A DNA stretch of 64,000 nt, from positions 1 through 64,000 of the forward strand of contig NZ_JAPQFJ010000003.1 in assembly GCF_026738875.1 (NCBI RefSeq), written 5' to 3'. Both the position numbers and the translations under genes were made by a program. Positions 26,793-35,638 of this stretch are shown here, piece by piece (within the stretch, counting starts at the first letter, position 1; each line of letters opens with the position of its first letter). The notes beneath the pieces were generated by a model. The model saw nothing but the letters and a program-made list of their open reading frames with translations, was not told the DNA's origin and ran no database searches. This DNA is from Clostridium brassicae (GTDB taxonomy: Bacteria; Bacillota; Clostridia; Clostridiales; Clostridiaceae).

Positions 26793-27341
26793 TTGAAGAC
26801 TTTAATATTTACAGCTTCCCCTAATAAACAAGGAAATACTGAAATTATGACAAAAGCTTTTTTAGAAAAACTAAGTGGGGAAAGTTATGTGATTAATTCA
26901 TATAATGTCAACATTGAACCTTGTATTGATTGCAAATTTTGTTATTCAAATGAAGGAGAATGTTCTATAAAAGATGATATGACAAAAATTTATCAATTAA
27001 TAGAAGAAAGCGATAACATAGTTGTTTTTTCACCTATGTACTTTGCTTCCTATCCAGGTACATTTAAAAATATTATAGATAGAACTCAGATTTATTGGAG
27101 TAAAAAACATATATTAAACATTAAAGAAAATAAGAAAAGAAGAGGAATACTATTTATAAATGCTGGAAGTGAGTGGGAAGGAATGTTTAATCATATGGAA
27201 AAAATGTTTAAATATTTTATGAAAGGTCTTAATGGTGAATTGGTGTATAATTTATATGTACCAAATACAGATAACTTTTCTGTAAAAGAAAACAATGAGG
27301 TTATTGAAAAAATATATAATATCGCTAAAAAAATAAGTTAA
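26793..27341 (+). CDS. NADPH-dependent FMN reductase / flavodoxin-like protein
   Basis: 182 residues from the TTG at 26793, chosen because GGTGGTGA lies 5 bases upstream; TTG at 26778 would overlap the ribosome site. The flavodoxin-like fold shows the FMN phosphate loop SPNKQGNTE, then CIDCKFC with two Cys residues as in iron-sulfur flavoprotein-type reductases, and SPMYFASYPGTFKNIIDR, which contacts the flavin. It transfers electrons from NAD(P)H to FMN or a bound acceptor in the cytosol; the physiological acceptor is unknown. It follows the acidic protein gene. Confidence 0.82.
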   Translation: MKTLIFTASPNKQGNTEIMTKAFLEKLSGESYVINSYNVNIEPCIDCKFCYSNEGECSIKDDMTKIYQLIEESDNIVVFSPMYFASYPGTFKNIIDRTQIYWSKKHILNIKENKKRRGILFINAGSEWEGMFNHMEKMFKYFMKGLNGELVYNLYVPNTDNFSVKENNEVIEKIYNIAKKIS

Positions 27342-27380
27342 GCACAGGTTTATAAAAAAGACTTGTGCTGTGTTTTTAGG
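27341..27380 (+). terminator. Rho-independent terminator
   Basis: AGCACAGGT pairs with ACTTGTGCT around an A-rich loop, followed by GTGTTTTTAG. It ends the reductase operon and lies just after the convergent Spo0E-like gene's stop. Confidence 0.75.
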
Positions 27381-27579
27381 CAATATATTCATAATTGTTT
27401 TTGATAATATTATTATTTTTTAATTTATTATATTCGTTTAAATACTTGTCCAATTGTTGGCTTACATTAACGACTATTTCATTTGTGGGTTCAAGGGTAA
27501 TCAGCAAATGATTAAGTATATCTCTTATGAAGTCTATTTTATATTCTATAAAAATCACTAAAGATTCATTGTTTTTCAT
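27376..27579 (-). CDS. Spo0E-like aspartyl-phosphate phosphatase
   Basis: 67 residues, the size of Spo0E/YnzD/YisI proteins, which dephosphorylate Spo0A-P and restrain sporulation. The two-helix hairpin layout is visible: IEYKIDFIRDILNHLL, a short loop, then the characteristic VSQQLDKYLNEYNKL (family pattern SxxLDxLIxxY). AAAGGAGA lies 8 bases before the ATG. Single gene. In clostridia, which lack a full phosphorelay, such proteins would act directly on Spo0A-P; that point is inference. Confidence 0.7.
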   Translation of the reverse strand: MKNNESLVIFIEYKIDFIRDILNHLLITLEPTNEIVVNVSQQLDKYLNEYNKLKNNNIIKNNYEYIA

Positions 27580-27955
27580 TTTATGATCTCCTTTCTATGG
27601 TGTAGTTATATTTTAACAAATTTTTGAAAAGATGTGAAGGAATTTTTATACCTATATTAGTACAAAACTAACTATTAAAAGTTAAAATAATACATAAATT
27701 ATTTATAAATACTTTTTTTAAAGGGAAAGAGGAAACATAAAGCATTCTATTTACATAAAATGTAATTATTAGTTTTTTTAATTTTGTGTAAATTTAAAAA
27801 ACTAATAAATATGTCAAAATGTTATACAATAATCTTGTATAAATAGATATATGTGATATAATATTTAACGTAATATGTGTGCATTATTATGTTTTGATTA
27901 TACTTAATTTGATAATATAGGAATTATTATACTGAGATATAGTGGAGGTTAACAT
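27580..27955. other. Intergenic region between Spo0E-like gene and glpX
   Basis: AT-rich (poly-A/T tracts). It should hold the Spo0E-like promoter at its left end and a glpX promoter at 27835-27862. No open reading frame or hairpin of note. Confidence 0.4.
27835..27862 (+). promoter_or_regulatory. Probable glpX promoter
   Basis: TTGTAT (27835-27840) and TATAAT (27857-27862) are separated by 16 bases. The start codon is about 90 bases downstream. Confidence 0.5.
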
Positions 27956-28924
27956 ATGATTAATACAGATGTAGCTATGGGTTTAGTTAGAGTTACTGAA
28001 GCTGCTGCTCTTAGAGGAGCTAAGCTTATGGGAAGAGGAGATAAAAATGCTGCTGACCAAGAAGCTGTTAATGGAATGCAGGATGCATTTAATATGATGC
28101 CTATTAGAGGTAAAGTTGTTATTGGAGAAGGAGAAATGGACGAAGCTCCTATGCTTTATATAGGTCAAGAAGTAGGATTAGGACATGAAGATATGCCTGA
28201 AATGGATATAGCGGTTGATCCTATTGATGGTACAATCCTTATAGCTAAGGGATTACCAAATTCTATAGCTGTAGTTGCAATGGGACCTAAGGGTAGTCTT
28301 TTACATGCTCCAGATATGTATATGAAAAAAATCGCTGTAGGAGAAGGAGCAAAAGGGGCTATAGATATTAAAAAATCACCAAAAGAAAATATAATTAATG
28401 TTGCTAAAGCTTTAAATAAAGATGTTACGGACTTGACAGTAATTGTACAAGAAAGAGATAGACATGATTACATTGTAGAACAAGCAAGAGAAGTTGGAGC
28501 AAGAGTAAAATTATTTGGAGAGGGAGATGTAGCAGCTATTTTAGCATGCGGATTTGAAGATACTGGTATAGATTTAATGATAGGAACTGGTGGAGCTCCT
28601 GAAGGTGTAATAGCAGCAGCAGCTATTAAATGTATGGGTGGAGAAATGCAAGCTATGCTTGAACCACATACTGAAGAAGAAAAAGAAAGATGTATTGGCA
28701 TGGGAATAAAAGACTTTGATAAAGTACTTACTATAGATGATTTAGTAAAATCAGATGATGTTTATTTTGCTGCTACAGCTTTAACTGATTGTGATTTATT
28801 AAAAGGCGTAGTGTATTCTAAAAATGATAAAGCAAAAACTCATTCAATTGTTATGAGATCTAAGACAAGAACTATTAGATTTGTTGAAGCAGTACATCAT
28901 GTAGATAGGACTTGCTTATTATAA
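27956..28924 (+). CDS. glpX: Fructose-1,6-bisphosphatase class II
   Basis: 322 residues, matching GlpX. It hydrolyses fructose 1,6-bisphosphate to fructose 6-phosphate in gluconeogenesis, in the cytosol, with a divalent metal. Visible motifs are GKVVIGEGEMDEAPMLY, the metal-binding DPIDGT at 88-93, GTGGAPEGVIAAAAI and the C-terminal RTIRFVEAVHH. GGAGGT lies 6 bases before the ATG. It stands alone before hprK, which in Firmicutes links carbon control to sugar phosphates. Confidence 0.95.
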   Translation: MINTDVAMGLVRVTEAAALRGAKLMGRGDKNAADQEAVNGMQDAFNMMPIRGKVVIGEGEMDEAPMLYIGQEVGLGHEDMPEMDIAVDPIDGTILIAKGLPNSIAVVAMGPKGSLLHAPDMYMKKIAVGEGAKGAIDIKKSPKENIINVAKALNKDVTDLTVIVQERDRHDYIVEQAREVGARVKLFGEGDVAAILACGFEDTGIDLMIGTGGAPEGVIAAAAIKCMGGEMQAMLEPHTEEEKERCIGMGIKDFDKVLTIDDLVKSDDVYFAATALTDCDLLKGVVYSKNDKAKTHSIVMRSKTRTIRFVEAVHHVDRTCLL

Positions 28925-29060
28925 GATTACGTATATAAGTAAAAATTAATTAATATATAGGTATAAGCATTAAATAACTTTCTGTTTTATATAAAATATT
29001 AAATTAAGTTATGTTTTTAAAGTATATATTTGAAATGTAATTTTAAATTTAAATAAGAAG

Positions 29061-29100
29061 AAGCTAATGAAAAATTTAATTTTTTGTTAGCTTTTGTTGT
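29061..29100 (+). terminator. Terminator after glpX
   Basis: AAGCTAA and TTAGCTT form the base of a stem whose upper part is A-run/T-run pairs; TTTGTTGTT follows. Confidence 0.6.
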
Positions 29101-29228
29101 TATTTAAAAAAATATTGAGTATAAGTATTTGAAAAAATATATTTAATAAAATTGAAATGTAATATTATTTTAATATTTTTATGTTTTAAATTATAGATAA
29201 ATGATTTAGTATATTGTAAAATATATAA

Positions 29229-29410
29229 ACAGGGTTCTTGGATTCAGAGGGAGTTTTTACTTCCACTAAAGATTATTAACAGAATCCTTAGGAGCTTTAT
29301 TTCTTATAAGTCGTTATCCTTTAGGGAAACCGTTATCTACGGAATTACTTGCTCTTTACTCCAACTTTGGAGAAGATGGGAGTAAAGAGCGGGTAGTCAT
29401 CGGATAAATA
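29229..29410. repeat. Palindromic dispersed repeat, copy 3 (divergent)
   Basis: Holds the modules of copies 2 and 4: AGAATCCTTAGGAGC, CGTTATCCTTTAGGGAAACC, a 12-bp hairpin GCTCTTTACTCC/GGAGTAAAGAGC (29351-29390) and an end CATCGGATAA. The hairpin B sequence differs from copies 2 and 4, but the pairing is kept, suggesting structure rather than sequence is preserved. Confidence 0.7.
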
Positions 29411-29515
29411 AGAATTACATAAGTAGTTATTAATACTATGTTACTAAGGTTAAGCTAAGACTAAGGTAATATTAGTGAATATAGTTATGAAACTTTAGAA
29501 GAGAGAGGAAAATAA

Positions 29516-30433
29516 ATGGCAATATCAGTTGAAAAATTAGTTGAAGAATTAGAGCTTGAAGTATTAGTTGAAGGTAAAAAAACTTCACAAGTAAAAACAA
29601 GTGATATAAATAGACCAGGGCTTCAGTTTGCTGGTTACTATAGCTATTTCGCTAATGAAAGAATTCAAATAGTAGGAATGGCAGAATGGAGTTTTCTTGA
29701 AACAATGCATATTGAGGTTCTGAAAAAGAGAATGAAAAAATTTTTTAAATTTGAAACTCCATGTGTAATTATAGCAAGGGATTTAGAACCTCACAAAGAG
29801 TGTATAGAATATGCAAAGTTAAATGAGAGGTGGATTCTTAGAACTAAGTTACTTACCACTCAGCTTGTAACAAAATTAAAAAATTATCTTGACGCAGAAC
29901 TAGCACCTGAAACTAGATTACATGGTGTATTAGTAGATGTGTATGGTATTGGAATTTTGATAACAGGAGAAAGTGGGATAGGGAAAAGTGAGACTGCTCT
30001 TGAACTTATAAAAAGAGGACATAGACTTGTAGCAGATGATGCTGTTGATATTAAAGAAATCGATGGAAATTTAGTAGGAACAGCTCCTTATATAACCTCG
30101 GGAATGATGGAAGTTAGGGGAATGGGAATAATTGATGTTCCGGCTTTATATGGATTAAGTTCTATATTAAAACAAAAGACCATAAATTTTGTTATATATT
30201 TAGAACAATGGAGGCCAGAACAGAATTATGATAGGTTAGGTATTGATGGGGAGTATTTAGAAATACTAAATATTCCAATTAAGAAAATAACTGTGCCTAT
30301 AAGACCTGGAAGAAACATAGCAGTTATAATAGAAGCAGCAGCGGCAAATTATAGATATGGATTACACTCTAAAATATCTCCAGTAGAAACCATAGATAAA
30401 AGAATGGAAGAGATGTTTAGAAATGAAGAATAA
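29516..30433 (+). CDS. hprK: HPr kinase/phosphorylase
   Basis: 305 residues. It phosphorylates HPr on Ser46 and reverses the reaction with inorganic phosphate, controlling carbon catabolite repression through CcpA. An N-terminal domain precedes the kinase domain, which has Walker A GESGIGKSE at 151-159, ADDAVDI, the HprK signature MEVRGMGIIDVPALYG and a C-terminal PIRPGRNIAVIIEAAA. The family-specific Walker A and MEVRGxG motifs make the call firm. It overlaps the next gene by 11 bases. The same window carries its likely downstream players, ptsG and cre-like sites. Confidence 0.95.
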   Translation: MAISVEKLVEELELEVLVEGKKTSQVKTSDINRPGLQFAGYYSYFANERIQIVGMAEWSFLETMHIEVLKKRMKKFFKFETPCVIIARDLEPHKECIEYAKLNERWILRTKLLTTQLVTKLKNYLDAELAPETRLHGVLVDVYGIGILITGESGIGKSETALELIKRGHRLVADDAVDIKEIDGNLVGTAPYITSGMMEVRGMGIIDVPALYGLSSILKQKTINFVIYLEQWRPEQNYDRLGIDGEYLEILNIPIKKITVPIRPGRNIAVIIEAAAANYRYGLHSKISPVETIDKRMEEMFRNEE

Positions 30434-30971
30434 AAAAGAGATAAGAGATTATGTAAAAATAAAGCGAAATGAATTAAAATTAGAAGAAAAAAATAAATTT
30501 GATAAACGTATATTCAACAAACTCATAGAGAGTGAAGATTATTCTAAAGCGAAAAATATTTTTATATATGTAAGTTTTGAAGGTGAAGTAGATACGTATA
30601 GAATTATTAAACATGCATTTAAAAATCATAAACGTGTATATGTACCTAAAGTTATTTCAAAAGAATTAGGTATGAAAGCTGTTGAGATAAAAACTTTAAA
30701 GGATTTAAAAATTGGTGCTTACGGTATTTATGAGCCGGACAGTTTTGATAATGCCGTAGATGAAAATATTATAGAATTGGTAATAGTACCAGGAGTAGCT
30801 TTTGATTTATCAGGGGGAAGAGTCGGGTATGGGGGCGGATTTTATGACAGATTTCTTAAAAAATTAAGCCCAAATGCTGCTAAATTTGCTTTAGCTTATG
30901 ATTTTCAACTTATGAATGAGGTCGTAATGAAAGAACATGATATAAGGGTAGATAGAATAATAACCAACTAA
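30423..30971 (+). CDS. 5-formyltetrahydrofolate cyclo-ligase
   Basis: 182 residues, the usual length. It uses ATP to convert 5-formyl-THF to 5,10-methenyl-THF, recycling an inhibitory folate form. Seen are an N-terminal KxxIRxxVKxKRNEL-like start, YVSFEGEVDT, and the family motif PGVAFDLSGGRVGYGGGFYDRFL around 118-140. It starts within the last codons of hprK (11-base overlap), implying coupled translation. The folate synthesis operon lies 6 kb downstream, separately transcribed. Confidence 0.9.
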   Translation: MKNKKEIRDYVKIKRNELKLEEKNKFDKRIFNKLIESEDYSKAKNIFIYVSFEGEVDTYRIIKHAFKNHKRVYVPKVISKELGMKAVEIKTLKDLKIGAYGIYEPDSFDNAVDENIIELVIVPGVAFDLSGGRVGYGGGFYDRFLKKLSPNAAKFALAYDFQLMNEVVMKEHDIRVDRIITN

Positions 30972-31124
30972 AAAGCAAAGACTAAGTATGATATTATAAA
31001 TTTGGTATTAAATGAATGTTTAATTTAAAACATTTATTTTAAGCAAAGTGTTAGAACAAATTTATGATATAATGGGTAATGTATGCAAATAAAGTACATA
31101 ATAACAAGAATAGGGGGAAACATT

Positions 31125-32531
31125 ATGGAAAAAGAAAAAAGGTTAGAAAAAAAATATGAATACGCATGGAACAAGTATACTAAGGAAGATTTAGAAAAGG
31201 TCTTTGAGTTAAATGATAGATATATAGATTTTATGTCTAAATGCAAGACAGAAAGAGAATGTGTAAATGAATTTATATTAATGGCAGAAAAAGAAGGCTA
31301 TAGAAATATACAAGATATAATAAAGAAAAATGGTAGTTTAAAACATGGAGATAAAGTTTATGCAAATAACATGGGGAAAACTTTAGCTTTGTTTGTAATA
31401 GGAGAAAAATCATTAGAAAATGGTATGAGTATATTAGGAGCGCATGTAGATTCTCCAAGATTAGATTTAAAACAGAATCCGTTATATGAAGATACTGACC
31501 TAGCTTTATTAGATACACATTATTATGGTGGTATTAAGAAATATCAATGGGTAACATTACCTCTTGCAATACATGGTGTTATGATTAAAAAAGATGGAAC
31601 TAAAATAAATGTAGTTATAGGAGAAGATAAAGAGGATCCAGTAGTAGGTATTTCCGATTTACTTGTTCATTTATCAGCAGATCAACTTCAAAAGAAGTTA
31701 GCTAAAGGAATTGAAGGAGAAGATTTGAACATATTAGTTGGAAGTATTCCAATAGAAGACAAAGAAGCTAAAAGTAGAGTTAAACAAAATATATTAAAAA
31801 TATTAAATGAAAAATATGATATAGATGAAGAAGATTTTGTATCTGCAGAACTTGAAGTGGTTCCAGCTGGTTCCGCAAGACATTATGGACTTGATAGAAG
31901 TATGGTTATGGCGTATGGTCATGATGATAGAGTATGTTCATTTACTTCTTTTGAAGCTATGTTAAAAATAGGAAAACCAGTAAAAACATGTGTAACATTA
32001 TTAGTTGATAAAGAAGAAGTTGGAAGTATTGGTGCTACAGGAATGCAATCCAGATTCTTTGAAAATACAGTTGCAGAAGTTATGAGTTTATGCGGAGACT
32101 ATAGTGAATTGAAGGTAAGACGTGCTCTTACAAATTCTAAAATGCTTTCATCAGATGTAAGTGCTGCTTATGATCCAAACTATCCATCAGTAATGGAAAA
32201 AAGAAATTGTGCTTATTTTGGAAAAGGTATAGTATTTAATAAATATACTGGGGCAAGAGGAAAATCAGGTTGTAATGATGCTAATCCAGAGTACATAGCT
32301 GAAATAAGAGCTATGATGGAAAAACATAATGTATCATGGCAAACTGCAGAACTTGGAAAAGTAGACCAAGGTGGCGGAGGTACTATTGCTTATATACTTG
32401 CTGAATATGGTATGGAAGTTATAGATTGTGGTGTTGCTGTTCAAAACATGCATGCTCCATGGGAAGTTGTATCTAAAGCGGATGTATATGAGACAATGAG
32501 AGGATATTATGCATTTTTACAAGAAGCTTAA
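31125..32531 (+). CDS. M18 family zinc aminopeptidase
   Basis: 468 residues from the ATG at 31125, with GGGGGAA upstream; an open frame extends 14 codons back without a ribosome site. It is an aminopeptidase I type (M18) enzyme that trims N-terminal residues from peptides in the cytosol. Metal and catalytic motifs are HVDSPRLDLK, GHDDRVCSF, DKEEVGSIGATGMQ and the late QNMHAPWEV. The large self-compartmentalised structure is known for the family. Specificity (often acidic or hydrophobic residues) cannot be decided here. Single gene, ending at a strong terminator. Confidence 0.9.
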   Translation: MEKEKRLEKKYEYAWNKYTKEDLEKVFELNDRYIDFMSKCKTERECVNEFILMAEKEGYRNIQDIIKKNGSLKHGDKVYANNMGKTLALFVIGEKSLENGMSILGAHVDSPRLDLKQNPLYEDTDLALLDTHYYGGIKKYQWVTLPLAIHGVMIKKDGTKINVVIGEDKEDPVVGISDLLVHLSADQLQKKLAKGIEGEDLNILVGSIPIEDKEAKSRVKQNILKILNEKYDIDEEDFVSAELEVVPAGSARHYGLDRSMVMAYGHDDRVCSFTSFEAMLKIGKPVKTCVTLLVDKEEVGSIGATGMQSRFFENTVAEVMSLCGDYSELKVRRALTNSKMLSSDVSAAYDPNYPSVMEKRNCAYFGKGIVFNKYTGARGKSGCNDANPEYIAEIRAMMEKHNVSWQTAELGKVDQGGGGTIAYILAEYGMEVIDCGVAVQNMHAPWEVVSKADVYETMRGYYAFLQEA

Positions 32532-32587
32532 TTAAGTGTATTGAAACATAGTATTTAATATTTGTAAAATAGATAATAATAAATAAG

Positions 32588-32630
32588 GTTCAGATAAAGG
32601 TAAGACTTTATCTGAACTAAGTTTTATTTT
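32588..32630 (+). terminator. Rho-independent terminator
   Basis: GTTCAGATAAAG (32588-32599) pairs perfectly with CTTTATCTGAAC (32606-32617), followed by TAAGTTTTATTTT. It closes the aminopeptidase transcript. Confidence 0.85.
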
Positions 32631-32641
32631 ACGGAGATGTT

Positions 32642-32779
32642 ATGGTGGAGAAATTTTTTCAGTATTTAAACAATCCAAACAACAAAGAAAAAATATACAT
32701 ATTTTTTGTAGTTGTAGGTTTAGGATTAATAACTAAAACTATAAAAAGAATTATGGATGAAATAAAAAAGAAAAAATAA
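32642..32779 (+). CDS. Small single-helix membrane protein, unknown function
   Basis: 45 residues from the ATG at 32642, with ACGGAGAT about 5 bases upstream. A hydrophobic stretch (about 18-30, IYIFFVVVGLGLI) follows an Asn-rich N-terminus, and the C-terminus is Lys-rich (KKKK), so a one-helix topology with the tail in the cytosol is likely. It begins 25 bases after a terminator, so it needs its own promoter or read-through; this lowers confidence. No family known. Confidence 0.4.
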   Translation: MVEKFFQYLNNPNNKEKIYIFFVVVGLGLITKTIKRIMDEIKKKK

Positions 32780-32861
32780 TAAAACATTTTGTAAGAAAAT
32801 GTAAACAAAACAAAAATGAAAATATATGTTATTGAAAATATATATTGTTATTAAAAAAGCA

Positions 32862-32903
32862 TTGAAAACTAATTTTTAAAGTGCTATAATGAAAACGTAG
32901 ACA
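32862..32903 (+). promoter_or_regulatory. ptsG promoter with overlapping cre-like site
   Basis: TTGAAA (32862-32867) and TATAAT (32885-32890) are 17 bases apart. TGAAAACGTAGACA (32890-32903) overlaps the start site and matches the CcpA operator consensus TGWAANCGNTNWCA at all but one position. Repression here would couple ptsG to HPr-Ser-P made by HprK. Confidence 0.55.
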
Positions 32904-32944
32904 ACTTAAAGATTAATAATCCATATACTAACGTATTGGTTTAT

Positions 32945-33085
32945 GCGTGTTACTGATTCGATCAGGCAAGGCATGTTCAACGGTTAGGCATAAGGAGGTT
33001 TATATTTGTTTATACTAATTTTATATTATTAGTTTAGACAAATATAAACAGCCTTGTACTAGCATTGATCATGTCTTTTATTTTG
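32945..33085 (+). promoter_or_regulatory. GlcT/BglG-type antiterminator (RAT) and terminator in the ptsG leader
   Basis: GTGTTACTGATTCGATCAGG (32947-32966) has the TACTGATTCGATCAGGCA pattern of ribonucleic antiterminators bound by GlcT/LicT-type proteins. A larger terminator structure follows: GTTTATATTTGT (32998-33009) pairs with ACAAATATAAAC (33038-33049), GCAAGGC and GCCTTG extend the pairing, and GTCTTTTATTTT supplies a T-rich tail. The promoter lies at 32862-32890 and the ptsG start at 33132. This is the known scheme for ptsG control in Bacillus; the antiterminator gene itself is outside this window. Confidence 0.65.
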
Positions 33086-33131
33086 CAAAAAAATAGGTTA
33101 AAAAATAAAGGATTATGAAAGGAGAAAAATT

Positions 33132-35156
33132 ATGTTTAAAAAATCATTTGGTGTTTTACAACAAGTAGGTAAAGCTTTAATGCTTCCAGTAGCTTTGCTT
33201 CCTGCTGCTGGATTATTGCTTGCTTTTGGTACGTTGTTTCAAGGTGAACAGTTTTTAGGTGCTTTTCCAGCAGCAAATGTTGCTTGGTTTCAACAATTAG
33301 CTAGTGTTATGGCACAAGCAGGCGGTATTATATTTAGCAATCTTTCTTTATTATTTGCAGTAGGTGTTGCAGTTGGTTTATCGGATGGAGATGGAGTTGC
33401 AGGAATAGCAGCCATTGTTGGATTTTTAATTATGAATGTAACCATGGGTATATTTGCTCATATAACTCCAGAACTAATAGGACCTAAACACCCAGAATTT
33501 GCAAGTGTGCTTGGTGTACCAACTCTTCAAACAGGTGTTTTTGGAGGTATTATAATTGGTATTTTGGCAGCACAAGTGTATAAAAAATATTACAATATTG
33601 AATTGCCACCTTACCTAGGATTCTTTGCAGGAAAAAGATTCGTTCCGATAGCTACATCAGTTTTTGCACTTATATTAGGAATTATAATGGTATTTATTTG
33701 GCCACCTATTCAAGGAGGATTGAATACATTTTCTCAAAACATGGTTTATGCAAACCAAACTGTATCAGCGTTTGTATTTGGTGTAATTGAACGTTCGTTA
33801 ATTCCGTTTGGACTACATCATATTTTCTATAATCCATTCTGGTTCCAATTTGGTGAATATGTAGATAAAGCAGGAAATTTAGTGAATGGTGACAACTTGA
33901 TTTGGTTTGCTCAATTAAAAGATGGAGTTCCATTTACGGCAGGTACATTTATGACTGGTAAATTCCCATTCATGATGTTTGGACTTCCAGCAGCAGCTCT
34001 TGCAATGTATCAAGAAGCAAGACCTGAAAAGAAAAAACTTGCAGCAGGTATATTAGCATCTGCGGCATTAACTTCTTTTTTAACAGGTATTACAGAACCA
34101 CTTGAGTTTTCATTTTTATTTGTAGCACCAGTTTTATTTGGAATACACTGTTTATTTGCTGGTTTATCTTTTATGTTAATGCAAATATTAAATGTTAAAA
34201 TAGGTATGACATTTTCAGGTGGTGTAATTGACTTTATCATGTTTGGTATAGTTCCAAATCGTACACCATGGTATTTAGTAATTGTAGTAGGATTAGGATT
34301 TGCTGTATTATATTATTTTGGTTTCCGTTTTGCAATAAGAAAATGGAATCTTATGACTCCAGGACGTGAAGCTGATGTAGCATCTACAACTAATTCAAAA
34401 TTAAAAGGATCAGAACTTGCAGAAGGAGTATTAAAAGCTTTAGGTGGAAAAGAAAATATAGCAAAATTAGATGCTTGTATAACTAGACTTCGTGTAAGTG
34501 TAAATGATATTAAAAATGTAGATAAAGAAGAATTAAAGAACTTAGGTGCTTCTGGTGTTATGGAAATAGGAAATAACATACAAGCTATTTTTGGACCAAA
34601 GTCAGATCAATTAAAGAATCAAATAAAGGATGTTATAGCAGGAAGAGTACCAACAGCGAAAATAGAAGAAGAAGTCAAAGAAGTTATTGTTAAGATAGCA
34701 AAAGATGATGAGTTTGTAGCTCCAATAGAAGGTGAAATTTTAGAATTATCAGAAGTTCCTGATGCAGTATTTTCACAAAAATTGATGGGTGATGGATTTG
34801 CTGTGTATCCAGAAAATGGAGAAGTGGTTTCACCTGTAGATGGAACAATAACTACGCTATTCCCAACAAAGCATGCTATAGGAATAACAGCAGATAATGG
34901 TCTTGAATTATTAATTCATTTTGGTATTGATACTGTAAATCTTCAGGGAGAAGGTTTTGAAGCTCTTATAAATCAAGATGACAAAGTTAAAGCTGGTCAA
35001 TCAATACTTAAAGTTGATTTAGATAAAGTTACAGATAAGGTCCCATCAATTATTACTCCAGTTATATTTACAAATTTATCTGAGGATAAAAAACTTTTAG
35101 TTGAATTTGGAAAGAAAGTAAATCGTGGAGAAAAAGGATTCGTGACTATAAAGTAA
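33132..35156 (+). CDS. ptsG: PTS glucose (or related sugar) transporter subunit IICBA
   Basis: 674 residues with domain order IIC-IIB-IIA. IIC (about 1-400) is the multi-span membrane permease starting MFKKSFGVLQQVGKALMLPV. IIB carries the phosphorylated Cys449 in KLDACITRLR. IIA has the phosphoryl-accepting His596 in ELLIHFGIDTVNLQGEGF. It imports sugar while phosphorylating it from phosphoenolpyruvate via EI and HPr. Its GlcT-type leader favours glucose, though N-acetylglucosamine or maltose-type paralogues share the fold. AAGGAGAA precedes the ATG. Monocistronic, ending at the hairpin after 35200. Confidence 0.85.
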   Translation: MFKKSFGVLQQVGKALMLPVALLPAAGLLLAFGTLFQGEQFLGAFPAANVAWFQQLASVMAQAGGIIFSNLSLLFAVGVAVGLSDGDGVAGIAAIVGFLIMNVTMGIFAHITPELIGPKHPEFASVLGVPTLQTGVFGGIIIGILAAQVYKKYYNIELPPYLGFFAGKRFVPIATSVFALILGIIMVFIWPPIQGGLNTFSQNMVYANQTVSAFVFGVIERSLIPFGLHHIFYNPFWFQFGEYVDKAGNLVNGDNLIWFAQLKDGVPFTAGTFMTGKFPFMMFGLPAAALAMYQEARPEKKKLAAGILASAALTSFLTGITEPLEFSFLFVAPVLFGIHCLFAGLSFMLMQILNVKIGMTFSGGVIDFIMFGIVPNRTPWYLVIVVGLGFAVLYYFGFRFAIRKWNLMTPGREADVASTTNSKLKGSELAEGVLKALGGKENIAKLDACITRLRVSVNDIKNVDKEELKNLGASGVMEIGNNIQAIFGPKSDQLKNQIKDVIAGRVPTAKIEEEVKEVIVKIAKDDEFVAPIEGEILELSEVPDAVFSQKLMGDGFAVYPENGEVVSPVDGTITTLFPTKHAIGITADNGLELLIHFGIDTVNLQGEGFEALINQDDKVKAGQSILKVDLDKVTDKVPSIITPVIFTNLSEDKKLLVEFGKKVNRGEKGFVTIK

Positions 35157-35201
35157 TTGGAAAAAACATGTGTAATTAAAAATATAGTTAACTAAAATGA
35201 A

Positions 35202-35240
35202 TAGAACCTCATGCGTTGGCATGGGGTTCTATAGTATTAT
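35202..35240 (+). terminator. Terminator after ptsG
   Basis: TAGAACCTCATGC (35202-35214) pairs with GCATGGGGTTCTA (35219-35231), one G-T pair included, with a GTTG loop. The T-run is short. Confidence 0.6.
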
Positions 35241-35315
35241 AAGTAAAAAATAAGGTCAGTATAGTATAGATGATCACATGGGTTTTATAGTCTTATGAGT
35301 AAAAATAAGAAGTGT

Positions 35316-35480
35316 TTAAGGTTTATTTTTATATTTTTTCACAGCTAAGATAACTACGGAGCTAATACAGAATATAAACAAATAAAAAATCAAATTTCTC
35401 CAATTGGCTGGTGGAAAAAATAAATTTAATATTAGTGAAGTAATTATAAATGCTAGTATACTTATCACTAAATTCTTCAT
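35316..35480 (-). CDS. Small two-helix membrane protein, unknown function
   Basis: 54 residues, start at 35480. AAGGAGG lies 6 bases upstream, one of the best ribosome sites in the window. Two hydrophobic segments (about 3-22 and 31-46) are joined by a loop with PPANWRN, ending KKYKNKP. No family is known to me. It is divergent from ptsG's end and upstream of the TfoX-type gene on the same strand, but too short and isolated for functional inference. Confidence 0.6.
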   Translation of the reverse strand: MKNLVISILAFIITSLILNLFFPPANWRNLIFYLFIFCISSVVILAVKKYKNKP

Positions 35481-35638
35481 ATTAGCCTCCTTAATATATT
35501 ATACATAAACAATTTTAACATTTAGAATTACTTTGGAATTACATGAACTCAGCAATTTTTTAAAACATAGACTAAAGTAAATTCACAATGAAATTTGTAT
35601 GCAGTTATGTTGTTTTGAAATTATAAAACTGTATACAA

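Larger units (their letters stand above)
28925..29515. other. Intergenic region between glpX and hprK
   Basis: Contains the glpX terminator (29061-29093), then an AT-rich stretch and copy 3 of the dispersed palindrome (29229-29410). The last 100 bases are AT-rich and should hold the hprK promoter. No ORF with a ribosome site was found. Confidence 0.4.
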
